DNA of 64,000 bases. Origin: Asticcacaulis sp. AC466 (GTDB lineage Bacteria; Pseudomonadota; Alphaproteobacteria; Caulobacterales; Caulobacteraceae). The stretch lies in assembly GCF_000495815.1 (NCBI RefSeq), contig NZ_AWGE01000001.1:372001-436000 (forward strand), written 5' to 3'. The notes beneath the pieces were generated by a model. The model was given only the letters and a program-made list of their open reading frames with translations, was not told the DNA's origin and searched no databases. Below, piece by piece: positions 54,331-63,016 of the stretch (position 1 is the first letter of the stretch; the number at the start of each line of letters is the position of its first letter). The translations under genes and the position numbers were made by a program.

Positions 54331-56208
54331 ATGAGTGCGTCTACAGCATCGCAAATGACAACGATTGCAAAAGAAACCTTGGCGCCCGTATTAAATGTGG
54401 AGTCCCAAGGTTATTACATATTTATTATCGTTTTTCTTCTCGCCTCTGCTGTCGTTGTCCCTATCTTCCAGAGATACAAAGTGTCGAGTGTCCTCGGCTT
54501 TCTGTTGATCGGTGTGCTCTTTGGTCCGGACGTAATGGGGCGAGCTTCGAACATCTGGCCGGTTCTGGACGCGTTTGACGTCATTCGTTCGCATACGGTT
54601 CATCAGCTGGCGGAACTTGGCGTCGTCTTCCTGTTATTTTCCATCGGCCTTGAACTGACGTTCGAACGGTTGAAATCCATGCGCCGGCTGGTGTTCGGAC
54701 TGGGCGCGCTACAAATCCTTCTGTCATCCGTCGCTCTGACCGCCATGTTCCTGCTGTTGGGCCAGTCGGTGGTGGCATCCATCGCGCTCGGCATGGCCAT
54801 CGCCCTGTCCTCGACCGCCGTCGTCATTCCCGTCCTGGCTGACCGCAAGGCGCTCAAGACCACTTCGGGGCGAAGCGTCTTCGCTGTGCTGCTGGCGCAA
54901 GACCTGGCGGTGGCGCCGATTATGATCACGGTCGTCATGCTGGCGGGTGGTGCCGCGACCGCTAATGGCGGCCGTGGGCTGAGCGGCCTTTTAACGCTTA
55001 TTCCCGCCCTGATCGGTATAGGTGCACTGCTTGTACTTGGCCGCTGGCTCTTGCGACCGCTGTTCAATACGGTGGCGTTTTCGCGATCGCGCGAACTATT
55101 TATGGCGGCGTGTTTGTTGTGCGTACTGGTGGCCGGGCAAATTTCGGTCATGGCCGGATTGTCCATGGGGCTAGGCGCGTTTGTCGCCGGCGTGCTGCTG
55201 GCGGAAACCGAGTATCGCCGCGAAATCGAGATGATGGTCGATCCGTTCAAGGGCCTTTTGTTGGGCCTGTTTTTCGTGACCGTCGGTGCGCGTCTGGAAA
55301 TCGGCGCGGTACTGGAAAATCCAATCCTGGTGCTCGGCCTGGCTGCGGGACTCATCCTGGTCAAGGTGGCCGTCATCTATCCGATCGCCCGGTATTTTGG
55401 CCTGAACAACCGCAGCGCCATCGAAACAGCCGCTGTATTGGGGCCGGCGGGTGAATTCGCCTTCGTGATCATTGACGAAGCCATCGGGCACAAGGTCATG
55501 TCGGCCGAGATCGGTCAATCGGTTATATTGGCGGCCATCATCTCATTGTTCTGCATACCGTTCCTGGCCGCGATCGCGGGCACGTTGGCCAAGGCGGTAA
55601 CCTCTGAAGCGAAAACCCCCGTGGCGCCGGAAATAATCAGTGAAGACGCCAGTGTGCTCGTGGTCGGTTTCGGCCGCGTCGGGGAACTGGTTACCGATAT
55701 GCTCAAGGTGCACAACATAGGTTATACGGTGATCGACATAAATCCGCAGGTGACGCAGCGTGCCCGCGGGCTGGGAATTGAAACGTGGTACGGCGATGCC
55801 TCCAATCCGGAATTTCTCCTCAGCGTCGGTCTTGAACGCGTCCGCGCCGTAGTGGTGACGGCCTCAAATCCCACCTTCACCGATCAGGTTGTCAAGACGG
55901 TGCGTGGAATGCGCGAAGACGTTCATATTATCGCCCGGGCGCGTGACGCCTCCCACGCCCAGCGGCTGTATCAGATGGGCGCAACGGACGCTGTGCCGGA
56001 GACGATCGAAGCCTCGTTGCAACTGGCTGAAAATACCCTGATCGACCTGGGTGTGCCGATGGGACTGGTTTTGGCCAGCGTGCACGAGCGCCGCGACGTC
56101 TTTCGAAAAATGTTCGGTATTCGCAAGCCGGACTCAGATGTCCGCATGGATCGATCACCGGATGCGTTGGCGATGGCGGAGCAGAAGGCGGTTCAAAACA
56201 AGGCCTGA
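54331..56208 (+). CDS. Kef-type monovalent cation:proton antiporter (CPA2) with RCK domain
   Basis: A 625-residue CPA2 transporter. The membrane domain (about 25-410) contains about 12 helices, with GMAIALSSTAVVIPVLADRK and AAVLGPAGEFAFVII, both typical of KefB/KefC/YbaL. The C-terminal RCK/TrkA-N domain (about 440-560) starts VLVVGFGRVGELVTDML, a NAD(P)-binding Rossmann motif, and has IETWYGDASNPEFL. It probably exports potassium or sodium in exchange for protons under redox or nucleotide control. No KefF/KefG ancillary gene is adjacent. Confidence 0.91.
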   Translation: MSASTASQMTTIAKETLAPVLNVESQGYYIFIIVFLLASAVVVPIFQRYKVSSVLGFLLIGVLFGPDVMGRASNIWPVLDAFDVIRSHTVHQLAELGVVFLLFSIGLELTFERLKSMRRLVFGLGALQILLSSVALTAMFLLLGQSVVASIALGMAIALSSTAVVIPVLADRKALKTTSGRSVFAVLLAQDLAVAPIMITVVMLAGGAATANGGRGLSGLLTLIPALIGIGALLVLGRWLLRPLFNTVAFSRSRELFMAACLLCVLVAGQISVMAGLSMGLGAFVAGVLLAETEYRREIEMMVDPFKGLLLGLFFVTVGARLEIGAVLENPILVLGLAAGLILVKVAVIYPIARYFGLNNRSAIETAAVLGPAGEFAFVIIDEAIGHKVMSAEIGQSVILAAIISLFCIPFLAAIAGTLAKAVTSEAKTPVAPEIISEDASVLVVGFGRVGELVTDMLKVHNIGYTVIDINPQVTQRARGLGIETWYGDASNPEFLLSVGLERVRAVVVTASNPTFTDQVVKTVRGMREDVHIIARARDASHAQRLYQMGATDAVPETIEASLQLAENTLIDLGVPMGLVLASVHERRDVFRKMFGIRKPDSDVRMDRSPDALAMAEQKAVQNKA

Positions 56209-56211
56209 CGG

Positions 56212-56976
56212 CTACTTGCCGGCGCCGGCATCGTGGCTTTCCAGTCGATTGCGTAAAGCATCGATTTCGACGAAGAAGCGGCGGCGAACCTCTGCCGCAA
56301 AGGGGTTGTCGCGTTCGATCGACAGGAACAGTTCATCGGAATCGCCCGATACAAGGCCGACCCCCTGCATCATCAGGTCATAGGACCGTGTCGTGTGAAC
56401 GGTCGGCAACGGCTCCAGTCCACTCAGCACCTTGGCGATAAGGTGGGTCAGCCCCTGTACGGCGGCGAGCGCCTTGTCATGCTGTTCAGGCGTGGCCAGG
56501 GACACCTTGAGGTCGAGCGTATTTTCGAAAAAGCGAACGATGGGGCTCAGACGGCGCAGGCGGACCGGGCACACGACGATTTCCAGATCGTGAATGCCTT
56601 TGCGCGCCGATTGCGGCCCAAATAGCGGGTGGGTGCAGACAATGTAGACGCTGGGCGGCAAGGCATCGAGCAACCACTTGGCCGGCTTCATCTTTACCGA
56701 GCCTACGTCTATAATCAGGGCGCGAGGATGGACGTAGGGCGCGATCGCCTCAGCGACTGTCTTCAGCACGCGAACGGGGGTGGCCAACACGACAATGCGG
56801 CAGGCGGCGACCTCTTCCAGGCTGGTCAAGGTGACATTGTGTCGTTTGGCAAAGGCGCGGGCCTCGGGCGACGGATCGCAGGCATAGATGTCGAAATAGG
56901 GCGACAGATGCTTCACGATCAGGCGCCCAAACGCGCCTAGTCCAAACAATCCGAGTTTAAAAACCTTTTTAGCCAC
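56212..56976 (-). CDS. prephenate/arogenate dehydrogenase-like protein
   Basis: About 254 residues from a GTG at 56976, which places LGLFGLGAFGRLIVKHL (Rossmann) at the N-terminus. VSVKMKPAKWLL-like DVGSVKMKPAKWLLD, THPLFGPQSARKG and the C-terminal helical domain match the TyrA family, which makes hydroxyphenylpyruvate or tyrosine. The protein lacks an AroQ or ACT domain. It is convergent with the antiporter, with three bases between stops. The ribosome site is poor and the start is uncertain; an upstream ATG at 57042 is also in frame. Confidence 0.82.
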   Translation of the reverse strand: MAKKVFKLGLFGLGAFGRLIVKHLSPYFDIYACDPSPEARAFAKRHNVTLTSLEEVAACRIVVLATPVRVLKTVAEAIAPYVHPRALIIDVGSVKMKPAKWLLDALPPSVYIVCTHPLFGPQSARKGIHDLEIVVCPVRLRRLSPIVRFFENTLDLKVSLATPEQHDKALAAVQGLTHLIAKVLSGLEPLPTVHTTRSYDLMMQGVGLVSGDSDELFLSIERDNPFAAEVRRRFFVEIDALRNRLESHDAGAGK

Positions 56977-57139
56977 GCGCAGATATCTTTGAATTGTCGC
57001 ACCGTTACGGCGCCCTAAATTGAAACCGCGCCAGTAACACAATTGGGTGGACGTGGCGAGATGAAACTTCGTTACAGCGAGTTCCCAAGACCATTTTTCA
57101 CGCGTTTTGCACGCATTTTGAAACGATCATGCTGTGTTT

Positions 57140-57832
57140 TCAGAAAAGGCCGGAACGTTTTTTCTTGGAGCCCTTGCCACCTTTTTCCCCCGGCGGCGGG
57201 GTTTCCGCAGACAGTTGGGCGGGCGTTTTGGGCAGTTCATCCAGAGTTATGAAGCCGTCGCCATTGCGATCCAGGATCGTAAAGCGTTGCTGCGCCGTAT
57301 CGAGCCACTCATCGCGCGATACCTTGAAATCAAAATTTGCGTCGGCGGCCCGGACCGGTTGCGGTTCGTCGATCAGACTGTATTGCGAAGCACCAACTAT
57401 GCTCTTGCGATATCGACCTGCATTCGGATCAGTGCCGGTGCTCATTTCGGGATCAAACTGACGGCTGCTTTGCTTCGGTTGGGCAATGCGCGGGTCTATT
57501 GTCTGGATTTCCGGCGCGATCTGGTTTTCGTAGCGGGTGTTTTCCGGGCTGCTGATATAATTGTCGTGGTTGACGTCCAGTTTGTCGAAAAAGGCCATGG
57601 CGTCGGCGACGAACTCGTCGTGGCTGATCTTGCCATCCTTGTTGGTGTCGGCCTGATTAAACCACTTTGCTAAGGGGTAGGGCTGGCCAGTCGGTGCGCG
57701 AAACGGTTCGCCGGACGGCGAAAAAAATATGGTCTGACCAAAGCCATTGGTAATCGGGTCCTGCGCGAACGCCGCGCCGGCTATCAGGCTGGCGCCCAGG
57801 AGGCTGAAAGCGATAAGGGAGGTGTGGCGCAT
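57140..57832 (-). CDS. exported protein with four EF-hand motifs
   Basis: A 230-residue protein with a signal peptide (cleavage after AAFAQ). Four EF-hand loops can be read: DTNKDGKISHDE, DVNHDNYISSPE, DANFDFKVSRDE and DRNGDGFITLDE. The third lacks the central Gly (Phe in its place) and is probably weak. The C-terminal tail is basic (GGKGSKKKRSGLF). It is likely a periplasmic calcium-binding protein. No enzymatic domain is visible. The C-terminal basic tail is unusual for an exported EF-hand protein. Confidence 0.82.
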   Translation of the reverse strand: MRHTSLIAFSLLGASLIAGAAFAQDPITNGFGQTIFFSPSGEPFRAPTGQPYPLAKWFNQADTNKDGKISHDEFVADAMAFFDKLDVNHDNYISSPENTRYENQIAPEIQTIDPRIAQPKQSSRQFDPEMSTGTDPNAGRYRKSIVGASQYSLIDEPQPVRAADANFDFKVSRDEWLDTAQQRFTILDRNGDGFITLDELPKTPAQLSAETPPPGEKGGKGSKKKRSGLF

Positions 57833-58165
57833 GATGTCTACTCGGCAGGGAGGGGCGTGATCGGTGAGACTATTAGTTTCGGCCGTTACTTGTGAGCCAT
57901 TAGATTAACAGGGAGCCGATGGGATAGGCAAGCGGTCTTTGTAGGGCGGAAAAACTTGCCGAGACGTTTTTTCCTATAGTAAATTATGCTTGTTTTTGTG
58001 TTTTTCATGTTATAATCATATGCAATTGCTGGATTAATTTAGTCTATAATGCATCATTTCTGTATCAATTCTGAAATATGTATTAAAATAATATCTTGTT
58101 AACTTGGGTCTTTATTCTTCTTGTATTGGCTGGCGCTTAAAGCCAGCTTTTGCGGGAGTTTTCTC
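57833..58165. other. AT-rich divergent intergenic region between two EF-hand genes
   Basis: 333 bases with no convincing ORF. The part from about 57970 to 58120 is markedly AT-rich compared with the rest of the window. A 6-bp hairpin GCTGGC/GCCAGC (58129-58147) followed by TTTT lies just before the ribosome site GCGGGAG of the gene at 58166. The region probably holds both divergent promoters; I cannot define them. Confidence 0.5.
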
Positions 58166-58876
58166 ATGAACATAGGCAGCACGGCAGGCACATCGCTTAG
58201 CCAGTTATTGTCGCAACTCAAGGCCAGTACCGCCGCCGGTTCCAGCACGACGTCATCGGCAACAAACCAGGTGGCGACCAGTTCGGCATCCACGACCACC
58301 AGCGTCGCTGAAAACAGCGACTTTTTCCTTAACCAATTGTCGGCCAGCATCATGGAAAGTCTGCTGTCCGGTCAGTCACAGGCCTCACAGACGTCACAGT
58401 CATCCCTGATGTCGGATACGTCACAGACATCACTGACGTCACATGCGCATAAGCATGGCGGGCACCATAAGCCACCGTCATTGCAGGATATGGACAGCGA
58501 TGGTGACGGCAGTCTGAGCAAGACCGAGATGGAAGGCTACAGCCAATCGACAACTGGCGACAGCACCACCTCCAAGGCGGACGCCTTGTTCTCCAAAATG
58601 GACACCAACGGTGACGGTTCGGTGTCGGCCGCCGAGAAGTCGGCCTTCGATCAGCAGATGGCGGCCAACCGGCCGGATGGTCCGCCGCCAGGAGATGCAC
58701 AGGGGCAGCCCTCAACTGACGGCACGAGCCAGACGTTAAGCAGCATTGGAACAGGAGCTGGCTCTACCGACCTGGCATCCCTGATGCATGAGTTGTTGTC
58801 GGCGCTTCAATCCTACAGCGCATCTCAGGGAACGACAACTTCGGCTGCGTCCTCGACGCTTTCGATTGCGGCCTGA
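58166..58876 (+). CDS. Ser/Thr-rich EF-hand protein without classical signal peptide
   Basis: A 236-residue protein starting MNIGSTAGTSLSQLLSQLKA, with GCGGGAG upstream of the ATG at 58166. Residues about 20-110 are Ser/Thr/Gln-rich, with repeats such as SQTSQSSLMSDTSQTSLTSH, followed by a His-rich HAHKHGGHHK. Two EF-hands follow: DSDGDGSLSKTE and DTNGDGSVSAAE. The C-terminal half is again Ser/Thr-rich. There is no Sec signal, and the low-complexity ends suggest type I-like export or a cytoplasmic disordered protein. It is not similar to the neighbour except for the EF-hands. Confidence 0.75.
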   Translation: MNIGSTAGTSLSQLLSQLKASTAAGSSTTSSATNQVATSSASTTTSVAENSDFFLNQLSASIMESLLSGQSQASQTSQSSLMSDTSQTSLTSHAHKHGGHHKPPSLQDMDSDGDGSLSKTEMEGYSQSTTGDSTTSKADALFSKMDTNGDGSVSAAEKSAFDQQMAANRPDGPPPGDAQGQPSTDGTSQTLSSIGTGAGSTDLASLMHELLSALQSYSASQGTTTSAASSTLSIAA

Positions 58877-58883
58877 CAATAAG

Positions 58884-58915
58884 AACCCCACCGCCATAGG
58901 TAGGTGGGGTTTCCT
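58884..58915 (+). terminator. intrinsic terminator after the Ser/Thr-rich EF-hand gene
   Basis: A 9-bp stem AACCCCACC (58884-58892) with GGTGGGGTT (58903-58911), a 10-base loop and TTTCC after it. It lies 7 bases after the stop. Confidence 0.8.
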
Positions 58916-58922
58916 TGTGGCA

Positions 58923-59126
58923 TTAGCGCAGATTTGGAAAGAATTCGCGCTTAATAGATGCCCAGACATATTCCAATACGATGAAATAAAAGACGGTTTT
59001 GACCAGCTTTACCGTTTCAACGCCTGTAAAATACTGCAGGCCGATGGCGAACCACAGGGTTGCGATCATGATCCAGCCAGCGATTTCAAGCCGTCTGGGC
59101 ATTATGAGCTTTTCTACGACAGACAT
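58923..59126 (-). CDS. small membrane protein (67 residues)
   Basis: Starts MSVVEKLIMPRRLEIAGWIM; two hydrophobic segments (about 15-32 and 42-55) suggest a two-helix membrane hairpin. No family is recognised. It is convergent with the EF-hand gene, beyond its terminator. The ribosome site is weak (GAG about 11 bases before the ATG). Confidence 0.5.
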   Translation of the reverse strand: MSVVEKLIMPRRLEIAGWIMIATLWFAIGLQYFTGVETVKLVKTVFYFIVLEYVWASIKREFFPNLR

Positions 59127-59310
59127 AAACGCGTCTCACTAAAATAAGGAAGTCATAAAGACTAGCCTATAGCGCGTTTCCAAATTCTTAACAACCTGGT
59201 GATGAAGGTTAACGGTGGGAACAAAATGAAAAACGAGTCCATAGCAGACAAGGACGCGAGCGACCTTCAGGCACCACCCGCAACATGTCACCGTTCGCGC
59301 ATTCAACTCG

Positions 59311-59706
59311 TCAACGAGCGCTGTTGTCGTTCAGAATGGTCATAAGCGTCTCTATAACAAACGGCTTGGCGATATAGTGGTGAAAGCCGGCTTCTGCGGC
59401 GCGATGGCGGAAGGTGTCTCCAGCCCAACCTGTCTGGGCAACAAAAACGGTCCGTTCGAAGTCGGGCAGAGCGCGCAAGGCTTGACACAGCTCAAAACCG
59501 TCAAGACCGGGTAGGCTTATATCCAGCAAGGCAATGTCGGGTGCGTAGCTGGCGGCTTCTTCGATAGCCTGTTCGGCGCTGTGAACCATATGATAGTCGT
59601 GGCCCAGTTCTTCGATCATCCATCCCGTCGTCTGAGCGGCGGCCAGATTATCTTCCACGATCAGGACACGTAAGATCGCGTTTTTTTCATTATCGTTCGT
59701 CGACAC
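59311..59706 (-). CDS. single-domain response regulator
   Basis: About 131 residues, only a receiver domain. The phospho-acceptor is Asp62 in ALLDISLPGLDGFEL; the acidic pair is Glu18-Asp19 in IVEDN, and the conserved Lys is in IAKPF. The C-terminus ends shortly after the receiver fold, so no output domain is present. Such single-domain regulators act by protein contact or as phosphate sinks. I chose a GTG at 59706; a TTG at 59727 is also in frame. No histidine kinase is adjacent. Confidence 0.87.
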   Translation of the reverse strand: MSTNDNEKNAILRVLIVEDNLAAAQTTGWMIEELGHDYHMVHSAEQAIEEAASYAPDIALLDISLPGLDGFELCQALRALPDFERTVFVAQTGWAGDTFRHRAAEAGFHHYIAKPFVIETLMTILNDNSAR

Positions 59707-59917
59707 TCTGTAAACACCCGATCCCAAATACGCGATACAAGCCTAAGTTTATGCTGGCGCGACCCGCTCCGCATTGATGCTTTATGGCTTTTTCAAGAAA
59801 ACGGCTTTTGTTCGGCGCCGGCCCGTCTTGTGTGTTCGAGTAACACTTGTTCGTTCCGATGTCTGTTCACTAGTGCACACAGTTCGCCCTTTGAATTCGC
59901 CTTTTTTGAGAATTTCC

Positions 59918-60649
59918 ATGACGATTGCCACACCAGACCAGCTTCGTCAGAACGTTCTGTTGTCATTCCTGCACGACGAAGATCGTTTTCACCTTGAGCC
60001 CCATATTATCGCTGTCTACAAAACCGCAGGTGACGTCCTGCTCGAGGCGGGTGAAGATGTTATCGACACCTGGTTTCCATGCGGTAGCGCCTTGGCTGCG
60101 TTTTGCCTGACGACTCAGGACGGCGTATCGGTCGATGTTGGTTTTGTCGGACGTGAAGGCGCCATTGGCGGGATTGTATCGAATGGTCATGTGCCTGCCT
60201 ACTCGACGGCTGTGGTGCGCGTGCCCGGATTATTTCTGCGCATAAAAACATCCGCCTTGGAACAGGCAAAGCAAGAATCCTTACCTCTACGACATTGGTT
60301 CGCGCGCTATTCCGATTGCCTTCTGGCGCAGGTTTTTCAGACAGCGGCGTGCAATGCCACGCATACAATTCGTCAGCGGCTGGCCAAGCTGATACTCGCA
60401 GGCCTCGCCCGGACGGGTGATATGGAATATCCGATGACGCAGGAGCAACTGGCCAGTATGCTGGGGGTAGGGCGCACATTCGTCAGCCGTGTGATCGGCG
60501 CCATGCGTCAGGAAGGCACAATCGAGTCGCGACGAGGCCAAATCATCCTCAAGGACCTGGCCGCCCTGCGCCATCAATCCTGCGGGTGCGATCAATTGGT
60601 GGATGACCACTTTGACGCGGTTCTGCACGGGATCTACCCGAAGATTTGA
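59918..60649 (+). CDS. Crp/Fnr family transcriptional regulator
   Basis: A 243-residue regulator. The cyclic-nucleotide-like beta-roll (about 30-140) has TAGDVLLEAGEDVIDTWFPCG, and the C-terminal winged helix (about 165-225) has MTQEQLASMLGVGRTFVSRV, a clear HTH_Crp. The N-terminal cysteine cluster of Fnr is absent, so it does not look like an oxygen-sensing FeS Fnr. The C-terminus contains SCGCDQLVDDHFD. The ATG at 59918 gives the usual length; the ribosome site is weak. It is divergent from the response regulator. Confidence 0.88.
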   Translation: MTIATPDQLRQNVLLSFLHDEDRFHLEPHIIAVYKTAGDVLLEAGEDVIDTWFPCGSALAAFCLTTQDGVSVDVGFVGREGAIGGIVSNGHVPAYSTAVVRVPGLFLRIKTSALEQAKQESLPLRHWFARYSDCLLAQVFQTAACNATHTIRQRLAKLILAGLARTGDMEYPMTQEQLASMLGVGRTFVSRVIGAMRQEGTIESRRGQIILKDLAALRHQSCGCDQLVDDHFDAVLHGIYPKI

Positions 60650-60766
60650 GTTGCACGTCGTCAGTCATGGCGCGGCCCGTTTTCAATAATCTCCTGCTCG
60701 CTTTATTGGTCTTGCCAGACCGGCGGTTATATCCTTACATTTGCAATCGGGTTCGGGGGGACGATT

Positions 60767-62911
60767 ATGACACGCTACGTAGGTGCTACGGCCATTGGAT
60801 GGGTGCTTGCCGCCGCTATCGGAGCTGCGGTTCCGGCCGCCGCCTCTGAGAAACTGGAATTTGCCCCCGCCGCGTCATGGGTACGGCCGATCCTTGCGCC
60901 GGCAGAGGCAGACCGCGATCAGGCGCGCGATATATACGCCGTACTGAATCGCTCCTTGCAGGTGCGGTTCGCTGACGACGGTGACAGTACCTATTGGGAA
61001 ACGCTTGTTCAGATCCAGACGCCACGCGGTTTAGGAATTGCCCGGCCGACAGTGCACTGGGATCCCGTAAATGCCACCATTATCATCAATAAGGCGCATC
61101 TGATCCGCAATGGTCAGATCATTGACCTTCTGGCCCGCGGTCAGACCTTCACGGTGATGCGTCGCGAAACCCAGCTCGAAAAAGCGATCATGGACGGTGA
61201 ACTGACGGCTGTTCTTCAGCCTGACGGAGTTGAGGTCGGCGATATCATCGATTTCGCCTATACCCGTGTCCGTCGTATCGCCGTTCTGGGCGGGAGTTCG
61301 GAAAGCCTGTGGTCCAATATTGGCATCGGAATGGCCGCGAAGCGCGAGACGCGTTTCACCTGGCCTGCCCGAAAGCCGTTGCGCTGGCGCCTAAGCGACG
61401 ACATGCCGGTGCCAACCTTCGTCAGAACCGGTGACGAGGTTGAGATGTCGCTGAATCTCGATGCCTACAAACAACCGGAGGTTCAAGACATGGCACCGAA
61501 CAGGTTCAACCGGTTCGGTGAGGTTCAACTCAGTGAATTTACCTCCTGGTCGCAGGTATCGGCCCTGATTGCCCCCTATTATGACCGGGCCGCCCGATTG
61601 ACTGAAACATCGCCTTTGAAGGCCGAGGTGGCGAAAATACGCGCTCTGAGTGCCGACCCGAAGGTTCAGGCGGCGGCTGCGTTGCATCTCGTGCAACAGA
61701 AAATTCGCTATACCTATGTCGAACTGGGCGAGGGCGGATTCGTGCCGCCGAGCGCGGACCTGACTTGGTTGCGGCGGTGGGGAGATTGCAAGGCCAAGAG
61801 CGCATTATTGACCGCCTTGCTCCGTGAATTAGGCATCGCCGCAGATCCGGCACTGGTAAATACCGTCGACGGCAACGGCCTGAATGAGCGCCTGCCAGCG
61901 CTTGTGCTATTCGATCACGTCATCGTTCGCAGCGTCATTGACGGAAAGCCCTATTGGCTGGACGGTACGCTTCCGGCCGATGGCGGTCTTGACGACCTGT
62001 CACCACCGAGCGAGGAATGGGCTTTGCCGATGACGGCTAAGGGCGAAGAGCTTCAGTCTCTGGTCGGGCCGCCGCTGACCCGGCCGCAGGCCGAGCTTCA
62101 CGTCGCTCTTGATGCCTCGAACGGGCTGGACGGTTCGGTTGGTATCCACATAGACGTCGTTACGCATGGCAGCGAGGCGGTGATGCAGGATCAGCGTTGG
62201 CAGACCGTCAGGCCTGACGACCTCGATATGGCCTTACGGAAGTATTGGAGAGTCGTATATCCGGGGGCGGAGATAGGCGCTCATAGAGTATATTTCGACC
62301 CGGCGTCGATGGAAATGCACTATGTCATGGACGGGGCGACGCGATTGAAAAGCATCGCGCTGGCCGGGAGCGATCGCCGTGCTTACCCCATTCGGAATGT
62401 CGAGGTTGCCGATAATTCTGAAGTGCCTGACCGTACGCCAGGCCTGCATGCCTACGCGCCGGTCAGCTTGACCTTTCCGATGTTTAACCGCACGACCGTC
62501 ACAGTACGTCTCCCGAATGGAGGGCAGGGCTATGAGGCGGCGGGGCAACAGATAGACCGTGTTCTGGCGGGAATCGAGATGACGCGCCACTTCGGGATTG
62601 TCGATGGCGTGTTTACGGCCGAGGTGAGCCAGCGTACGCTCGTGCCGGAAATTTCACTGGCCGAGGTTAAGGCGGCGGCCGATGAGATAGATGCCTTGAG
62701 TGAAAGCGGCGTCCTTATCCTCACGCCGGGCGGGGCCTCCGGTGCGGCGGTGGTGAATGGATCGCCAGCTTCGGCGGAGTCGGATAACGCCCAGATGGAG
62801 TCTGTGCCACTGCCGGCGAGGCCGCTCGCCGAAGGTTCACCGGAACCGGTCGATCCGGCGGGGATGAGTTTTGTCGATCTGGGTAACTTCTACGCCGGTG
62901 GTCGCAATTGA
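60767..62911 (+). CDS. exported DUF3857 / transglutaminase-like protein
   Basis: A 714-residue protein with a signal peptide (cleavage near AAAS). The N-terminal half (about 50-240) is DUF3857, with TFTVMRRETQLEKAIMDGEL and PDGVEVGDIIDFAYTRVR. The transglutaminase-like core lies at about 290-410: Cys341 in RRWGDCKAKSALLTALL, His384 in FDHVIVRS and Asp near 400 in YWLDGTLP form the expected triad. A C-terminal beta-rich domain follows. The family is periplasmic and probably acts on peptides or the envelope; its substrate is not known. An SD-like GGGGGA lies before the ATG. Confidence 0.87.
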   Translation: MTRYVGATAIGWVLAAAIGAAVPAAASEKLEFAPAASWVRPILAPAEADRDQARDIYAVLNRSLQVRFADDGDSTYWETLVQIQTPRGLGIARPTVHWDPVNATIIINKAHLIRNGQIIDLLARGQTFTVMRRETQLEKAIMDGELTAVLQPDGVEVGDIIDFAYTRVRRIAVLGGSSESLWSNIGIGMAAKRETRFTWPARKPLRWRLSDDMPVPTFVRTGDEVEMSLNLDAYKQPEVQDMAPNRFNRFGEVQLSEFTSWSQVSALIAPYYDRAARLTETSPLKAEVAKIRALSADPKVQAAAALHLVQQKIRYTYVELGEGGFVPPSADLTWLRRWGDCKAKSALLTALLRELGIAADPALVNTVDGNGLNERLPALVLFDHVIVRSVIDGKPYWLDGTLPADGGLDDLSPPSEEWALPMTAKGEELQSLVGPPLTRPQAELHVALDASNGLDGSVGIHIDVVTHGSEAVMQDQRWQTVRPDDLDMALRKYWRVVYPGAEIGAHRVYFDPASMEMHYVMDGATRLKSIALAGSDRRAYPIRNVEVADNSEVPDRTPGLHAYAPVSLTFPMFNRTTVTVRLPNGGQGYEAAGQQIDRVLAGIEMTRHFGIVDGVFTAEVSQRTLVPEISLAEVKAAADEIDALSESGVLILTPGGASGAAVVNGSPASAESDNAQMESVPLPARPLAEGSPEPVDPAGMSFVDLGNFYAGGRN

Positions 62912-63016
62912 GGGGCGCGCTGCGCCCGTTTTGGGACCGTGCGGTATCGGTCTTAAGTCATTAACGCGGGGAATAGATCGATCTTGCCGCCTGGCGTTTT
63001 CTACTGATATCGACCA

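Noticed and set aside
58381-58452. Repeated ACGTCA/ACATCA units considered as a CRISPR-like or regulatory repeat
   Set aside because: They lie in frame inside a coding sequence and encode Thr-Ser-Gln/His repeats; spacing is irregular.
59227-59346. 40-residue plus-strand ORF after the small membrane gene, with a GGTGGGA upstream
   Set aside because: It overlaps the 3' end of the response regulator gene antisense and has no recognisable features; the ribosome-site match alone is not enough.
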